Both the position numbers and the translations under genes were made by a program. Under the pieces are notes generated by a model that did not search any database, was not told the origin of the DNA, and saw nothing but the letters and a program-made list of their open reading frames with translations. From Microvirga lenta (GTDB lineage: Bacteria; Pseudomonadota; Alphaproteobacteria; Rhizobiales; Beijerinckiaceae), in assembly GCF_020532555.1 (NCBI RefSeq), contig NZ_JAJBBR010000014.1, positions 1 through 64,000 of the forward strand: DNA of 64,000 bases, given 5' to 3'. Numbering within the stretch: position 1 is the first letter of the stretch; each line of letters opens with the position of its first letter. Below are positions 46,131 through 54,889 of this stretch, piece after piece.

Positions 46131-47348
46131 TTATCTTATTCCCAGAAACTCCCGCCATTGCGGAAGGCAGACCGTCTGGAAGTCGTAGTTCGCCAGGGCG
46201 AAGCGGCGGGCCTCCTCGGCCATGGCCGCCGAGCGATCCTTCTCGGCCAGGGTCTCCCGCACCCGCTCCACCAGGGCCTGCCGGTCGAAGAAGGGAAAGA
46301 GGCGGCCGGTCACGCCCTCCTCGATGACCTCCTGCACCGGCGGGGTGGCGGAGGCCACGATCCGGCAGCCCAGGGCCATGGACTCGATCAGGGACCAGGA
46401 CAGGACGAAGGGATAGGTCAGGTAGAGATGGGCCGAGGAGACCTGCAGCACCTTCACGAACTGGTCGTAGGGCAGATTTCCGACGAAATGGACCCGCGAC
46501 CAGTCCACCGGGCGCTCGATGGTGGCGCGGAACACGTCGAGCCAGGTCTTGCCGCCGGGCGCGCTGCCGGAATAGCTCGTCCCCTTGCCTCCGACGACGA
46601 TCACCCGCAGGTTCGGGTCGATGTCGAGGAGGTCCGGCAGGCTGCGCAGCACGATATGCGAGCCGCGCATGGGCTCTATGTTGCGGGTGACGTAGGTCAC
46701 GACCGGGGTGTTGCGGTCGAGCCTGGGGCCGTTTTCGCCGAGCTGGATCGAGATCTCCGGATCCGGCCTCAGCCGCTGGGCGTCGATGCCGTCGTGGATG
46801 ACCGCCAGCCGGTCGCGCAGGTAGGGCGGGAACGTATCGCGCTGGTAACGGGTGGGCGCGACCGCCACGTCGGCCGCGTCGAGGGCGCCGAGCTGCATGG
46901 CGTTCTTGATGCGGAGCTTCCAGATCGTCTCGTCGTCGAGGGACGAGTATTCCGGATCGAAGTCGAGATCCTGGCCCTTGGCCGCGTAGTAGTATTCGAA
47001 ATAGGCCACGTGCCGGGCCTCGGGCCAGATGTCCTTCAGGAACAGGTTCTCGCCCCAGCCCGTATTGACCACCACCACGTCCGGCCGGAAGCCCGCATCG
47101 GCCAGGGACCTGGCCTTGTGGGCCACGCCGTAGGCCCGCCGCAGGCGGGGAACGACCGGGGAGTACCGGTTCTTGAAGGGGGCGTCTTCGGGACCGGGCA
47201 CGGCCGCGTAGGGATGGTAGGTCACGCCCGGCAGGGCGCAGGACTTGACCATGCCCAAAGCCGCCACCTCGTGCCCTTCCTGGGCGAAGGTCGCGGCCAG
47301 ACGCCCGAACTGGCCCGGAAAATTCTGGTGGACGAAAAGGATCTTCAT
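46131..47348 (-). CDS. Family 4 glycosyltransferase
   Basis: 405 residues, starting MKILFVHQNFPGQFGRLAAT. GT-B fold; the C-terminal nucleotide-sugar motif is ESMALGCRIVASATPPVQEV, with E-x7-type spacing. YVTRNIEPMRG and PNLRVIVVGGKG are typical of GT4 enzymes. It most likely acts in surface polysaccharide synthesis. The acceptor and sugar cannot be told. It follows the UbiB-type gene by 58 bases. Confidence 0.88.
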   Translation of the reverse strand: MKILFVHQNFPGQFGRLAATFAQEGHEVAALGMVKSCALPGVTYHPYAAVPGPEDAPFKNRYSPVVPRLRRAYGVAHKARSLADAGFRPDVVVVNTGWGENLFLKDIWPEARHVAYFEYYYAAKGQDLDFDPEYSSLDDETIWKLRIKNAMQLGALDAADVAVAPTRYQRDTFPPYLRDRLAVIHDGIDAQRLRPDPEISIQLGENGPRLDRNTPVVTYVTRNIEPMRGSHIVLRSLPDLLDIDPNLRVIVVGGKGTSYSGSAPGGKTWLDVFRATIERPVDWSRVHFVGNLPYDQFVKVLQVSSAHLYLTYPFVLSWSLIESMALGCRIVASATPPVQEVIEEGVTGRLFPFFDRQALVERVRETLAEKDRSAAMAEEARRFALANYDFQTVCLPQWREFLGIR

Positions 47349-47406
47349 GGCTGCCCCCTGACCTGCCGTGAGGCTTTAGGGCCAGTCGGGGCGCCACGCA
47401 ACCTCG

Positions 47407-48774
47407 TTACGTCGGCAGCGGCAGGCCTGCGGCGGTCAGAACCTCCTTCTGCCGGGAGGCGAGCCCTTCGAGGGAGAACCTCTCGATCTCGGCCTCGAAC
47501 AGCTCGTGGTAGTTCAGCTCCGCCTTGAGGTGGAGGAAGACGGCGCCGAGGCCCACCGCGGCGCGGTCCATGAAGACGAATTCGCGCGGCACCGTCACCG
47601 GCCCCTTCTCCTTGAGGGCCTTGTGCACCTCGAAGGCCTGGCGGCGGCCGTATTCGCCGGGCTTCACCCCGTCGGCCACCGTGCGGATGCGGTTGTCGAG
47701 GAGCGGCGCATAGATGAAGCGCGCCCAGATGTTGAGGATGTCGATGAGCTCGTTCGACAGGTTCTTGAAGCCCCAGGTCTCGTAGGCGTGCACGATGCGC
47801 GCCCGGTCGTCCTGCTGGAGCCCGCGATAGAGATCGACCACGCCGCCGACGAAGCGGGGATGGAAGATGCGGATGCAGCCATAGTCGAGAAGGTTGATCC
47901 CCCTCGCCTCCCCGCCCTCGGAGAAGACCGTGTAGTTGCCCAGATGCGGGTCGCCGTGAATGACGGCCGCATGGCTGAAGGGGTGCCACCAGGCCTTGAA
48001 CATGGCAATCGCCAGCCGGTTGCGGATCTCGGTCGGGCTTTCCGTGAACGTCAGGATCTTCTCGCCTTCGAGCCAGGCGAGGGAGAGAAGCCGCTTGGTC
48101 GACAGCTCCGGGTGAACGTCCGGAACCCGGACCTCGTCCACGTCGGACAGGGTCATGGCATAGAGCGCCGCGTGCTTCGCCTCGCGCTCGTAATCGAGCT
48201 CCTCCCGCACCCTCGCGCCGATCTCCTGGGCGATCTCGCGGGTGTCGATGGCAGGATCCATGCGGCGATGGACGGCGAAGACCAGCTCCAGCTGGCGCAG
48301 ATCCGCCTCCACGGCCGATTGCATGTCGGGATATTGCAGCTTGCAGGCGAGCGGAGCGCCCTCCTTGGTGGTGGCCCGGTGCACCTGCCCGAGGGAGGCC
48401 GCCGCCGCCGGATTCAGGTCGAAGGAGCCGAAACGGCTCTGCCAGTTCGCGCCGAGCTCCGCCTGCATCCGCCGCTTCACGAAGGCCGCGCCCATGGGCG
48501 GCGCCTCGCTCTGCAGCTTCTGCAGTTCGGCGGCGTATTCGGGCGGCACGAGATCGGGAATGGTGGCGAGAAGCTGCGCCACCTTCATGATCGGCCCCTT
48601 GAGGCCGCCGAGGGCCTGGGCCAGCACCGCGGCGTTGGAGGCGTCGCGTCCCTCGCCGCCGAAGAGCCGCGACCCCGCCATGCGGGCCGCGACCCCGCCC
48701 ATGTTGGCGCCCACGCGGGCGTAGCGGGCGGCGCGCGCGGAGAAGCGGTTGGCTTCGCTGTCGGAGTCGGCCAT
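47407..48774 (-). CDS. ABC1/UbiB-family atypical kinase
   Basis: 455 residues. Family motifs: the extension ending KVAQLLATIPDLVPPEYAAEL, the Ala-rich nucleotide loop PAAAASLGQVHRA, KLQYPDM with the catalytic-site lysine, and VIHGDPHLGNYTVF with LLDYG. The A-rich loop in place of the Gly-rich loop is the hallmark of this family, which supports ubiquinone synthesis or lipid-soluble precursor handling. It is about 160 bases from the divergent MarR-GNAT gene. Confidence 0.88.
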   Translation of the reverse strand: MADSDSEANRFSARAARYARVGANMGGVAARMAGSRLFGGEGRDASNAAVLAQALGGLKGPIMKVAQLLATIPDLVPPEYAAELQKLQSEAPPMGAAFVKRRMQAELGANWQSRFGSFDLNPAAAASLGQVHRATTKEGAPLACKLQYPDMQSAVEADLRQLELVFAVHRRMDPAIDTREIAQEIGARVREELDYEREAKHAALYAMTLSDVDEVRVPDVHPELSTKRLLSLAWLEGEKILTFTESPTEIRNRLAIAMFKAWWHPFSHAAVIHGDPHLGNYTVFSEGGEARGINLLDYGCIRIFHPRFVGGVVDLYRGLQQDDRARIVHAYETWGFKNLSNELIDILNIWARFIYAPLLDNRIRTVADGVKPGEYGRRQAFEVHKALKEKGPVTVPREFVFMDRAAVGLGAVFLHLKAELNYHELFEAEIERFSLEGLASRQKEVLTAAGLPLPT

Positions 48775-48919
48775 GGCTCGGGATCTCTCGTGGATCTGTG
48801 GAGAGCCTTAGATATGGTCCCTTGCGGCAAACGCCAGGGCAAGCGGCTGCGCCCAAGCGTCCTCGGGCCACCGCCGCCACGGCCCCTGGCGGCTGCGCCT
48901 CTTGCCTGCCAGGAAATGC

Positions 48920-48933
48920 CTGACTAAAGTCAG
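48920..48933. promoter_or_regulatory. Inverted repeat abutting the MarR-GNAT start (possible operator)
   Basis: CTGAC-TAAA-GTCAG, a perfect 5-bp inverted repeat ending three bases before the ATG. A MarR dimer bound here would block its own translation start region and promoter exit. It would thus act as a candidate autoregulatory site. Confidence 0.45.
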
Positions 48934-48936
48934 AGA

Positions 48937-49818
48937 ATGCACGAGGATCAGATCCGGCAGGTCCGGCGCTTCAACCGCATCGTCACGCAGCATGTCGGCG
49001 CCCTGGAGGACAGCTACCTCCGGCGCGGCCGTCCGCTCGGACAGGCGCGCCTGCTCCACGAGGCCGGGTCTGACGGCATCGACGTGCGGGTTCTGCGCGA
49101 GCGGCTCAGGCTCGATTCCGGCTATGTCAGCCGCCTGCTGCGGTCGTTGGAAGCCCAGGGTCTCGTCCGGACCGAGGCTCAGACATCGGACCGCCGGATC
49201 CGGCGCGTCGTCCTGACGGAGAAGGGACGCGCCGAGCGCGCGACCTACGACGAGCTCTCCGACGATCTCGCCCGGTCGTTCCTGGCGCCTCTCGACCCGG
49301 ACCAGCGCGAACGCCTGGTGAAGGCCATGGCGGAGGTCGAGCGCCTGCTCCGGATGGGAGAGGTCGAGCTGCGTTTCGAGGGGCCCGCCGGCCCGGCGGC
49401 ACGCCGGTGTCTGGAGCGGTATTTCCAGGAGCTGGCCGAGCGGTTCGAACTCGGCTTCGACCCGGCCCGGAGCAATTCCGCGAGCGACGAGGAGATGACG
49501 CCGCCGGCCGGCTTCTTCGTCCTGGCCTGGCTCGACGGAGAGCCTGCGGGCTGCGGGGCGCTCAAGGTCGGAGACGGGATCACGGGCGAAATCAAGCGGA
49601 TGTGGACGGCGCCGTCCGCGCGCGGCCTCGGGATCGCGCGGCGGGTGCTGCGGATGCTCGAGGCGAAGGCGCGCGAGATCGGCCTGAGGACGCTCCGCCT
49701 GGAGACGAACCGGGCTCTCACCGAGGCCCAGGCGCTCTATCGGCGGGAGGGCTACCACGAGGTCGCCCCCTTCAACAGCGAGCCCTACGCCCACCACTGG
49801 TTCGAAAAGCGGCTGTGA
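48937..49818 (+). CDS. MarR-family regulator fused to a GNAT acetyltransferase
   Basis: 293 residues. A winged helix-turn-helix (about 35-100: DVRVLRERLRLDSGYVSRLL, then TSDRRIRRVVLTEKG) joins a GNAT domain (about 155-290) with acetyl-CoA motif APSARGLGIARRVLRMLEAK and NRALTEAQALYRREGYHEV. Such fusions recur in proteobacteria, and the acetylation target is generally unknown. It is divergent from the UbiB gene and convergent with the peptidase gene. Confidence 0.9.
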   Translation: MHEDQIRQVRRFNRIVTQHVGALEDSYLRRGRPLGQARLLHEAGSDGIDVRVLRERLRLDSGYVSRLLRSLEAQGLVRTEAQTSDRRIRRVVLTEKGRAERATYDELSDDLARSFLAPLDPDQRERLVKAMAEVERLLRMGEVELRFEGPAGPAARRCLERYFQELAERFELGFDPARSNSASDEEMTPPAGFFVLAWLDGEPAGCGALKVGDGITGEIKRMWTAPSARGLGIARRVLRMLEAKAREIGLRTLRLETNRALTEAQALYRREGYHEVAPFNSEPYAHHWFEKRL

Positions 49819-49855
49819 GGGCAGAGAAGACCGACCTCCCCTGCCCGCACTTGCG

Positions 49856-51754
49856 TTAGCGGCTCTCCGCCTCCATCGCCTCGAGCTCGTCGATCAGACG
49901 CTCGATCATGGACAGCCCGATCTGCCAGAAGGACGGATCGCGGGCATCCAGGCCGAAGGGCGCGAGAAGCTCGGAATAATGCTTGGTGCCGCCCGCCGAG
50001 AGCAGCGCGAAATAGCGGTCCACGAAGCCCTCGTTGGCGGTCTCGTACTTGCCGTAGAGCGAGTTCACGAGACAGTCGCCGAAGGCGTAGGCGTAGACGT
50101 AGAACGGCGAGTGGATGAAGTGGGGGATGTAGGTCCAGAAGCTCTCGTAGCCCGGGCCGAGCCGGATCGCCGGGCCGAGGGACTCGTCCTGCACCGACAT
50201 CCAGAGCTCGCAGAGCTTGTCGGCCGTCAGCTCGCCGTTGCGCCGCTCCAGATGCACCTTGCGCTCGAAGGAGTAGAACGCGATCTGGCGCACCACGGTG
50301 TTGATCATGTCCTCGACCTTCGCGGCCAGCATGGACTTGCGCTGGATGGGGTCCGTGGTCTGGTCGAGGAGGCGGCGGAAGGTGAGCATCTCCCCGAAGA
50401 CGCTGGCCGTCTCGGCGAGCGTCAGGGGCGTCGGGGCCATGAGCGCGCCGTTGGGGGCGGCGAGAACCTGGTGGACGCCGTGCCCGAGCTCGTGGGCGAG
50501 CGTCATCACGTCCCGCGGCTTGCCCTGGTAGTTCAGGAGCACATAGGGATGCGCCGAGGGCACCGTCGGATGGGCGAAGGCGCCGGGCGCCTTGCCGGGA
50601 CGGGTCGGGGCGTCGATCCAGCGCTCGTCGAAGAAGCGCCGGGCGATGTCGGCCATGCGGGGCGAGAAGGCGGAATAGGCGGCCAGAACCGTCTCCTTCG
50701 CCTCGTCCCAGCGGATCGTGCGCTGCTCGACCTTCGGCAGGGGCGCATTGCGGTCCCAATGGTCGAGCTTGTCCTTGCCGAACCACTTGGCCTTCAGGGC
50801 GTAGTAGCGGTGCGACAGGCGCGGATAGCCCTCGCGCACGGCGGCAACGAGCGCCTCCACGACCTCACGCTCGACCCGGTTGGCGAGGTGGCGCGAATCG
50901 GCCACGTCCTCGAAGCCGCGCCAGCGGTCGGAGATCTCCTTGTCCTTGGCGAGCGTGTTGGTGATGAGGGTGAACGTGCGGAGGTTTTCCTTGAAGGTCT
51001 TCGCCAGCGCGTCGGAGGCGTCCTTGCGGACGGTCTCGTCCGGATCCTGCATCTTGTTGAGGGTCGGCTCGATCGGCAGCTCCTCGCCGCGCACGTTGAA
51101 GCGCAGGGAAGCGATGGTCTCGTCGAACAGGCGGTTCCAGGCGGCCCGCCCGGTCACCGACTTCTCATGGAAGAGCTGCTCCAGCCTGTCGTCGAGCTGA
51201 TACGGCTTGTCCTTGCGCAGATCCTCGATCCAGGGCCGGTAATGGGCCAGCGGCTCCTCGCCCATGGCCTTGTCGAGCACCGAATCCTCGATGCGGTTCA
51301 GCTCCAGCCCGAAGAACAGGAGATCGCTCGACGCCGCGGTCAGCCGCTCCTGGGTGTCGCCGTAGAATTTCGCGCGCACCGGATCGGTGGTGTCGCCGGA
51401 ATAGACGAGTCCCGCATAGGACATGAGACGACCGAGAAGATCCTCCACCGCCTCGTAGCGCCTGACCGCCGCGCCCAGGGCCTCCGCCGGGCTGTCGCCC
51501 CGGGCGAGCGCGTCGAGCTTGCCGCGATACGTCTCCGCAATCGCCTTGCACTCCTCTTCCGCTCTCGCGAGATCCGCCTTGAACGCGTCGCTGTCGATGC
51601 CGGGATAGAGGTCCGACAGGTTCCACTCGGGCAAGGCGCCGAGTTCGGTCTGTGCGGCGCCTGCGGATGCGGTGTGGTGCAAGGGGGATGCTTTCTGAAG
51701 AGGAAAAGAGCGTGGCATGTCCGGTGCAGGGTTCGTGAGAGAGCTATCCCACAT
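49856..51754 (-). CDS. pepF: Oligoendopeptidase F (M3 family)
   Basis: 632 residues from the ATG with AGGA upstream (MWDSSLTNPAPDMPRSFPLQ); the next in-frame ATG is at 51718. The frame stays open far upstream into the divergent gene, but that part is not coding. The zinc motif HELGH is at 421-425, with the third ligand in LAETASVFGE (about 448). The C-terminal FIHSPFYVYAYAFGD substrate-binding helix is present. It is a cytoplasmic peptidase that trims short oligopeptides. Confidence 0.92.
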   Translation of the reverse strand: MWDSSLTNPAPDMPRSFPLQKASPLHHTASAGAAQTELGALPEWNLSDLYPGIDSDAFKADLARAEEECKAIAETYRGKLDALARGDSPAEALGAAVRRYEAVEDLLGRLMSYAGLVYSGDTTDPVRAKFYGDTQERLTAASSDLLFFGLELNRIEDSVLDKAMGEEPLAHYRPWIEDLRKDKPYQLDDRLEQLFHEKSVTGRAAWNRLFDETIASLRFNVRGEELPIEPTLNKMQDPDETVRKDASDALAKTFKENLRTFTLITNTLAKDKEISDRWRGFEDVADSRHLANRVEREVVEALVAAVREGYPRLSHRYYALKAKWFGKDKLDHWDRNAPLPKVEQRTIRWDEAKETVLAAYSAFSPRMADIARRFFDERWIDAPTRPGKAPGAFAHPTVPSAHPYVLLNYQGKPRDVMTLAHELGHGVHQVLAAPNGALMAPTPLTLAETASVFGEMLTFRRLLDQTTDPIQRKSMLAAKVEDMINTVVRQIAFYSFERKVHLERRNGELTADKLCELWMSVQDESLGPAIRLGPGYESFWTYIPHFIHSPFYVYAYAFGDCLVNSLYGKYETANEGFVDRYFALLSAGGTKHYSELLAPFGLDARDPSFWQIGLSMIERLIDELEAMEAESR

Positions 51755-51886
51755 ATTGGCTTCCTGGCTCCTCGGATCAACCCGAACCTGCCTGGGGATA
51801 AGCCTTCGGGGAAGGACCGGCGTTAAGGGTGCATTTACCCTTGTCCCCGAGCATCGCGGCGCACGGTCCCTGCTCTCAGCTTCTTC

Positions 51887-52927
51887 ATGCTCCTCGCCAA
51901 GATCTTCACGGACGACATCTGCGCCCTCCGACGGGGCGCGCCCGACCCGTCCCTCGGTTCCGAAAGGGAAAGGATCGCCCGCCTCGCCGACCGTGCGGCG
52001 CGGTCCGCCGCTCCGGTCCTGATCGAGAGCGAGCCCGGCAGCGGAGCGCACGACCTGGCCCGCGCCATCCATGACGGCGGCGAGCGCCGGCAGCGGCCCT
52101 TCATCCGGATCCATGGGGGCGATCCGCACGAGGGCGACGATGCCGATGCATTCCTGTCCCGCCACCTGCAGGACGCGCATGGCGGCACCCTCCTGGTTCA
52201 GGATGTGGAGCGCCTGAATCCCTCGGCGCAGGCTCGCCTGTTCGAAATCGTCGCGACGCCGGATGCCGCGCCGCGCGGCACCCGGCGCCCGTCCCGTCCC
52301 GATGTCCGCATCATGGCGACGACGGGCTTCGCTCTCGCCGACGAGGTGCGCCGGGCCCGCTTCCGCGAGGATCTCTATTACCGCCTCCAGGTCATGCCGA
52401 TTTCCCTTCGGCCCCTGAGGACGCGCCGCGACGAGATCGCGGATCTGGCGGGCCTGCTCCTCCATCGCTTCGCCGCCGACGAAGGCAAGCGCATCCGAGG
52501 CCTGTCGCCCGACGCGTCGGCGCTTCTTTCCCGCTACGACTGGCCCGGCAATCTGCGTCAGCTCGAGAACGCGATGTTCCGAGCGGTCGCCCTGGCCGAG
52601 GGGCCGGTGCTGACCCCTGCCGAATTTCCGCAGATCGCAGCGCATGTTCAGGGCTTCCGCATCGAGATCCCGCGGCTCCCGCAGGCGGCGGCGCCCGCGC
52701 CCGTGCAGGAGGCACCGGCCCCCGGCCGGCGCGATCCGCACGCCCTGCCGCTCATGAACGACAGCGGTGAGATGCGCACCCTCGCCGAACTGGAGGCTCA
52801 GGCGATTCGATTCGCGCTGGCTCACTACCAGGGCCATCTGTCCGCGATTTCGCGTCGTCTCGGCATCGGCCGTTCAACTCTTTACCGGAAATTGAAAGAA
52901 CTTGGCCTAGACGATGCAGCCGCATGA
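51887..52927 (+). CDS. Degenerate enhancer-binding-protein homologue (NtrC-like ATPase relic + Fis HTH)
   Basis: 346 residues. The AAA+ fold of sigma-54 activators is recognisable (PFIRIHGG, FREDLYYRLQVMPISLRPLR, DWPGNLRQLENAMFRAV). Three essentials are missing. The Walker A lysine is Ala54 (EPGSGAHDLARAIH), the Walker B DE is Gln105-Asp106 (LLVQDVERL), and the loop that carries GAFTGA is deleted. A Fis-type DNA-binding end is intact (300-340: AHYQGHLSAISRRLGIGRST). It should bind DNA but not hydrolyse ATP or contact sigma-54. Confidence 0.85.
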   Translation: MLLAKIFTDDICALRRGAPDPSLGSERERIARLADRAARSAAPVLIESEPGSGAHDLARAIHDGGERRQRPFIRIHGGDPHEGDDADAFLSRHLQDAHGGTLLVQDVERLNPSAQARLFEIVATPDAAPRGTRRPSRPDVRIMATTGFALADEVRRARFREDLYYRLQVMPISLRPLRTRRDEIADLAGLLLHRFAADEGKRIRGLSPDASALLSRYDWPGNLRQLENAMFRAVALAEGPVLTPAEFPQIAAHVQGFRIEIPRLPQAAAPAPVQEAPAPGRRDPHALPLMNDSGEMRTLAELEAQAIRFALAHYQGHLSAISRRLGIGRSTLYRKLKELGLDDAAA

Positions 52928-52972
52928 CACATTCGTGCGTTAAGCGTAGCGGGTGTGCGGCGCCACACCGAT

Positions 52973-52988
52973 CATTTTCATGAAAATG
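52973..52988. promoter_or_regulatory. Perfect 16-bp palindrome upstream of the L,D-transpeptidase gene
   Basis: CATTTTCATGAAAATG reads identically on both strands. It lies 45 bases after the stop of the NtrC-like gene and 49 bases before the transpeptidase start. This is the size and symmetry of a dimeric regulator site. The adjacent Fis-type protein is the obvious candidate binder. Confidence 0.5.
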
Positions 52989-53037
52989 GGGACGATTCTC
53001 GATCTTCCCCGCTCCATTGCGAAGAGGAACATAGGTC

Positions 53038-54756
53038 ATGCGGAATTTGCGCAAGACGTCACTCTGGCTGGGTCTGATCGGGTCCGTTTCCCTCCTTCCT
53101 CTTCCCGCACTGGCCGAAGACAGTCGCAGCCCGGCGGCGGAGCCCTCCTTCCATGATGTCGCCGCGCCGCGGGACATCGCGATGCCGGAGCCCGAACCGG
53201 CCGCTCCGGTCACCATCACGGCAGGCGACCTGAAGCCCTCCGACTCCCTCGACATTCCCTTGCCGGACGCGCCGGCGGTCACCCTCACCGCCTCGGACTG
53301 GTTCCGCATCGCGATGGAGAGCCGCCTCGCCGACGAGGCGGCCCTGCGCGAGCTGCGCCTGAGCCGCTCCGAGCGCGACTCGCTCTCGGCCTTCTATGCG
53401 CAGGCCGAGCGGCCGCTGGCCTGGGCGCGCGACGGCGCCTGGACTCCTGCCGCCCACGCGGTGATCGGGCAGATCAGGGCGGCGGACGAGGACGGACTCG
53501 ACCCCGCCGACTATCCCCTGCCCGATCCGGGCCTGCGCAGGGACGCCGCGCCCGCGCAATGGGCCGAGGCCGACCTGAAGCTCAGCGCCGCCGTCATCCG
53601 CTACGCGCGGGATGCGCGCGGCGGGCGGATCGATCTCGCGCGCCTGTCGCCCCTCATCACGCCGAAGCTCGAACTGCCCGAGGCCGGCGAGGTCTTGGCC
53701 CGCGTCTCCGCCGCGAAGGACGCCGGCGCGGCGCTTGCCGCCTACAACCCGCAGCACCCGGGCTACCAGGCCCTGAAGGCCCGTCTCGCCCGGTTGCGCG
53801 AGAACCACCCGTCGCAGCCGAGCGTGCGGGTGCCCAAGGGGCGCACCCTGCGCGTGGGCATGCAGGACCCGCGCGTGCCGCTGATCCGCGCACGTTTCAA
53901 CCTGGGCGAGAACAAGGACCGCCGCAACGTCTACGACGAGCGCGTGGCCTCCGCCGTCGCGGCCTTCCAGAAGGAGAAGGGCCTGCCGACCAACGGCGCC
54001 CTGACGCCCCAGACGGTGGCCGCCCTCTCCGGCCCGCCCGTGGCCCGGATGCAGGCCGAGCTGATCGCCAACATGGAGCGCTGGCGCTGGCTGCCGTCCG
54101 ATCTCGGCTCGCGCCACATCATGGTGAACGTGCCGGAATACCGCCTGCGCTTCTTCGAGGACGGCGACGTCATCCATCAGACCCGGGTCATCGTCGGCAA
54201 GGAGAAGTCCCAGACGCCGATCTTCTCGGACGAGATGAAATATCTCGTGGTGAACCCGTCCTGGACGATTCCGCCGTCGATCATGAAGAAGGAGATCCTC
54301 CCGGCGATGGCGGCCGACCCGTATTACGCCGAGCGCAAGGGCTACAAGGTCATCCGCCGCGGGAACAGCATCACCGTGCGGCAGCCGCCGGGAGAGCGCA
54401 ATGCGCTCGGCTACGTGAAGTTCATGTTCCCGAACCAGCACGCGGTCTATCTGCACGACACGCCCAACCGGAAACTGTTCTCGGCCGCCAAGCGCGCCTT
54501 CAGCCACGGCTGCGTGCGCGTCGATCAGCCCTTCGAGCTGGCCGAGCAGATCTTCGGCAAAGACGGAAAGTGGACCGAGAAGAGGCTGCGCGGCCTCATC
54601 GGCAAGGGCGAGCGCTACGTCCACCTGAACACGCCGTTGCCCGTGCACCTGACCTATTTCACGGTCGCCGTGGACGAGGGCGGCGAGGTGAAGCGGTTCG
54701 ACGACATCTACGGCGTCGACCGCAAGGTCCAGGCCGCGCTGGGCTTGGATTCCTGA
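53038..54756 (+). CDS. L,D-transpeptidase (YcbB/LdtD-like) with peptidoglycan-binding domain
   Basis: 572 residues. Signal peptide (about 1-26, ending LPALAED). The N-terminal scaffold domain has LSAFYAQAERPLAW and DGLDPADYPL. A peptidoglycan-binding module follows (RNVYDERVASAVAAFQKEKG, NGALTPQTVAAL). The YkuD catalytic domain ends in SHGCVRV (Cys about 492). It makes 3-3 cross-links in peptidoglycan. The order ldt-DUF882 repeats the ycbB-ycbK pair of E. coli. Confidence 0.93.
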   Translation: MRNLRKTSLWLGLIGSVSLLPLPALAEDSRSPAAEPSFHDVAAPRDIAMPEPEPAAPVTITAGDLKPSDSLDIPLPDAPAVTLTASDWFRIAMESRLADEAALRELRLSRSERDSLSAFYAQAERPLAWARDGAWTPAAHAVIGQIRAADEDGLDPADYPLPDPGLRRDAAPAQWAEADLKLSAAVIRYARDARGGRIDLARLSPLITPKLELPEAGEVLARVSAAKDAGAALAAYNPQHPGYQALKARLARLRENHPSQPSVRVPKGRTLRVGMQDPRVPLIRARFNLGENKDRRNVYDERVASAVAAFQKEKGLPTNGALTPQTVAALSGPPVARMQAELIANMERWRWLPSDLGSRHIMVNVPEYRLRFFEDGDVIHQTRVIVGKEKSQTPIFSDEMKYLVVNPSWTIPPSIMKKEILPAMAADPYYAERKGYKVIRRGNSITVRQPPGERNALGYVKFMFPNQHAVYLHDTPNRKLFSAAKRAFSHGCVRVDQPFELAEQIFGKDGKWTEKRLRGLIGKGERYVHLNTPLPVHLTYFTVAVDEGGEVKRFDDIYGVDRKVQAALGLDS

Positions 54757-54798
54757 CCTTTTCCGGACGCATTTTCCCTGTCGTTTTTTCGCTTTCAC

Positions 54799-54844
54799 TT
54801 AACCCGGAAGTAACCGTCTTCGGCAAAGATCCCTTCACTATACG
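54799..54844 (+). promoter_or_regulatory. Candidate promoter of the DUF882 gene with CtrA-like box
   Basis: TTAA-CCCGGAA-GTAA (54799-54813) is one mismatch from TTAA-N7-TTAA. TATACG (54839-54844) follows after 25 bases, the same box-to-minus-10 distance as in front of rcdA. The start would be near 54851, about 39 bases before the gene. Confidence 0.4.
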
Positions 54845-54889
54845 GGATGCCGCTTTCACGTCGGCGGCACGCTAGAGACGAGTATCACA

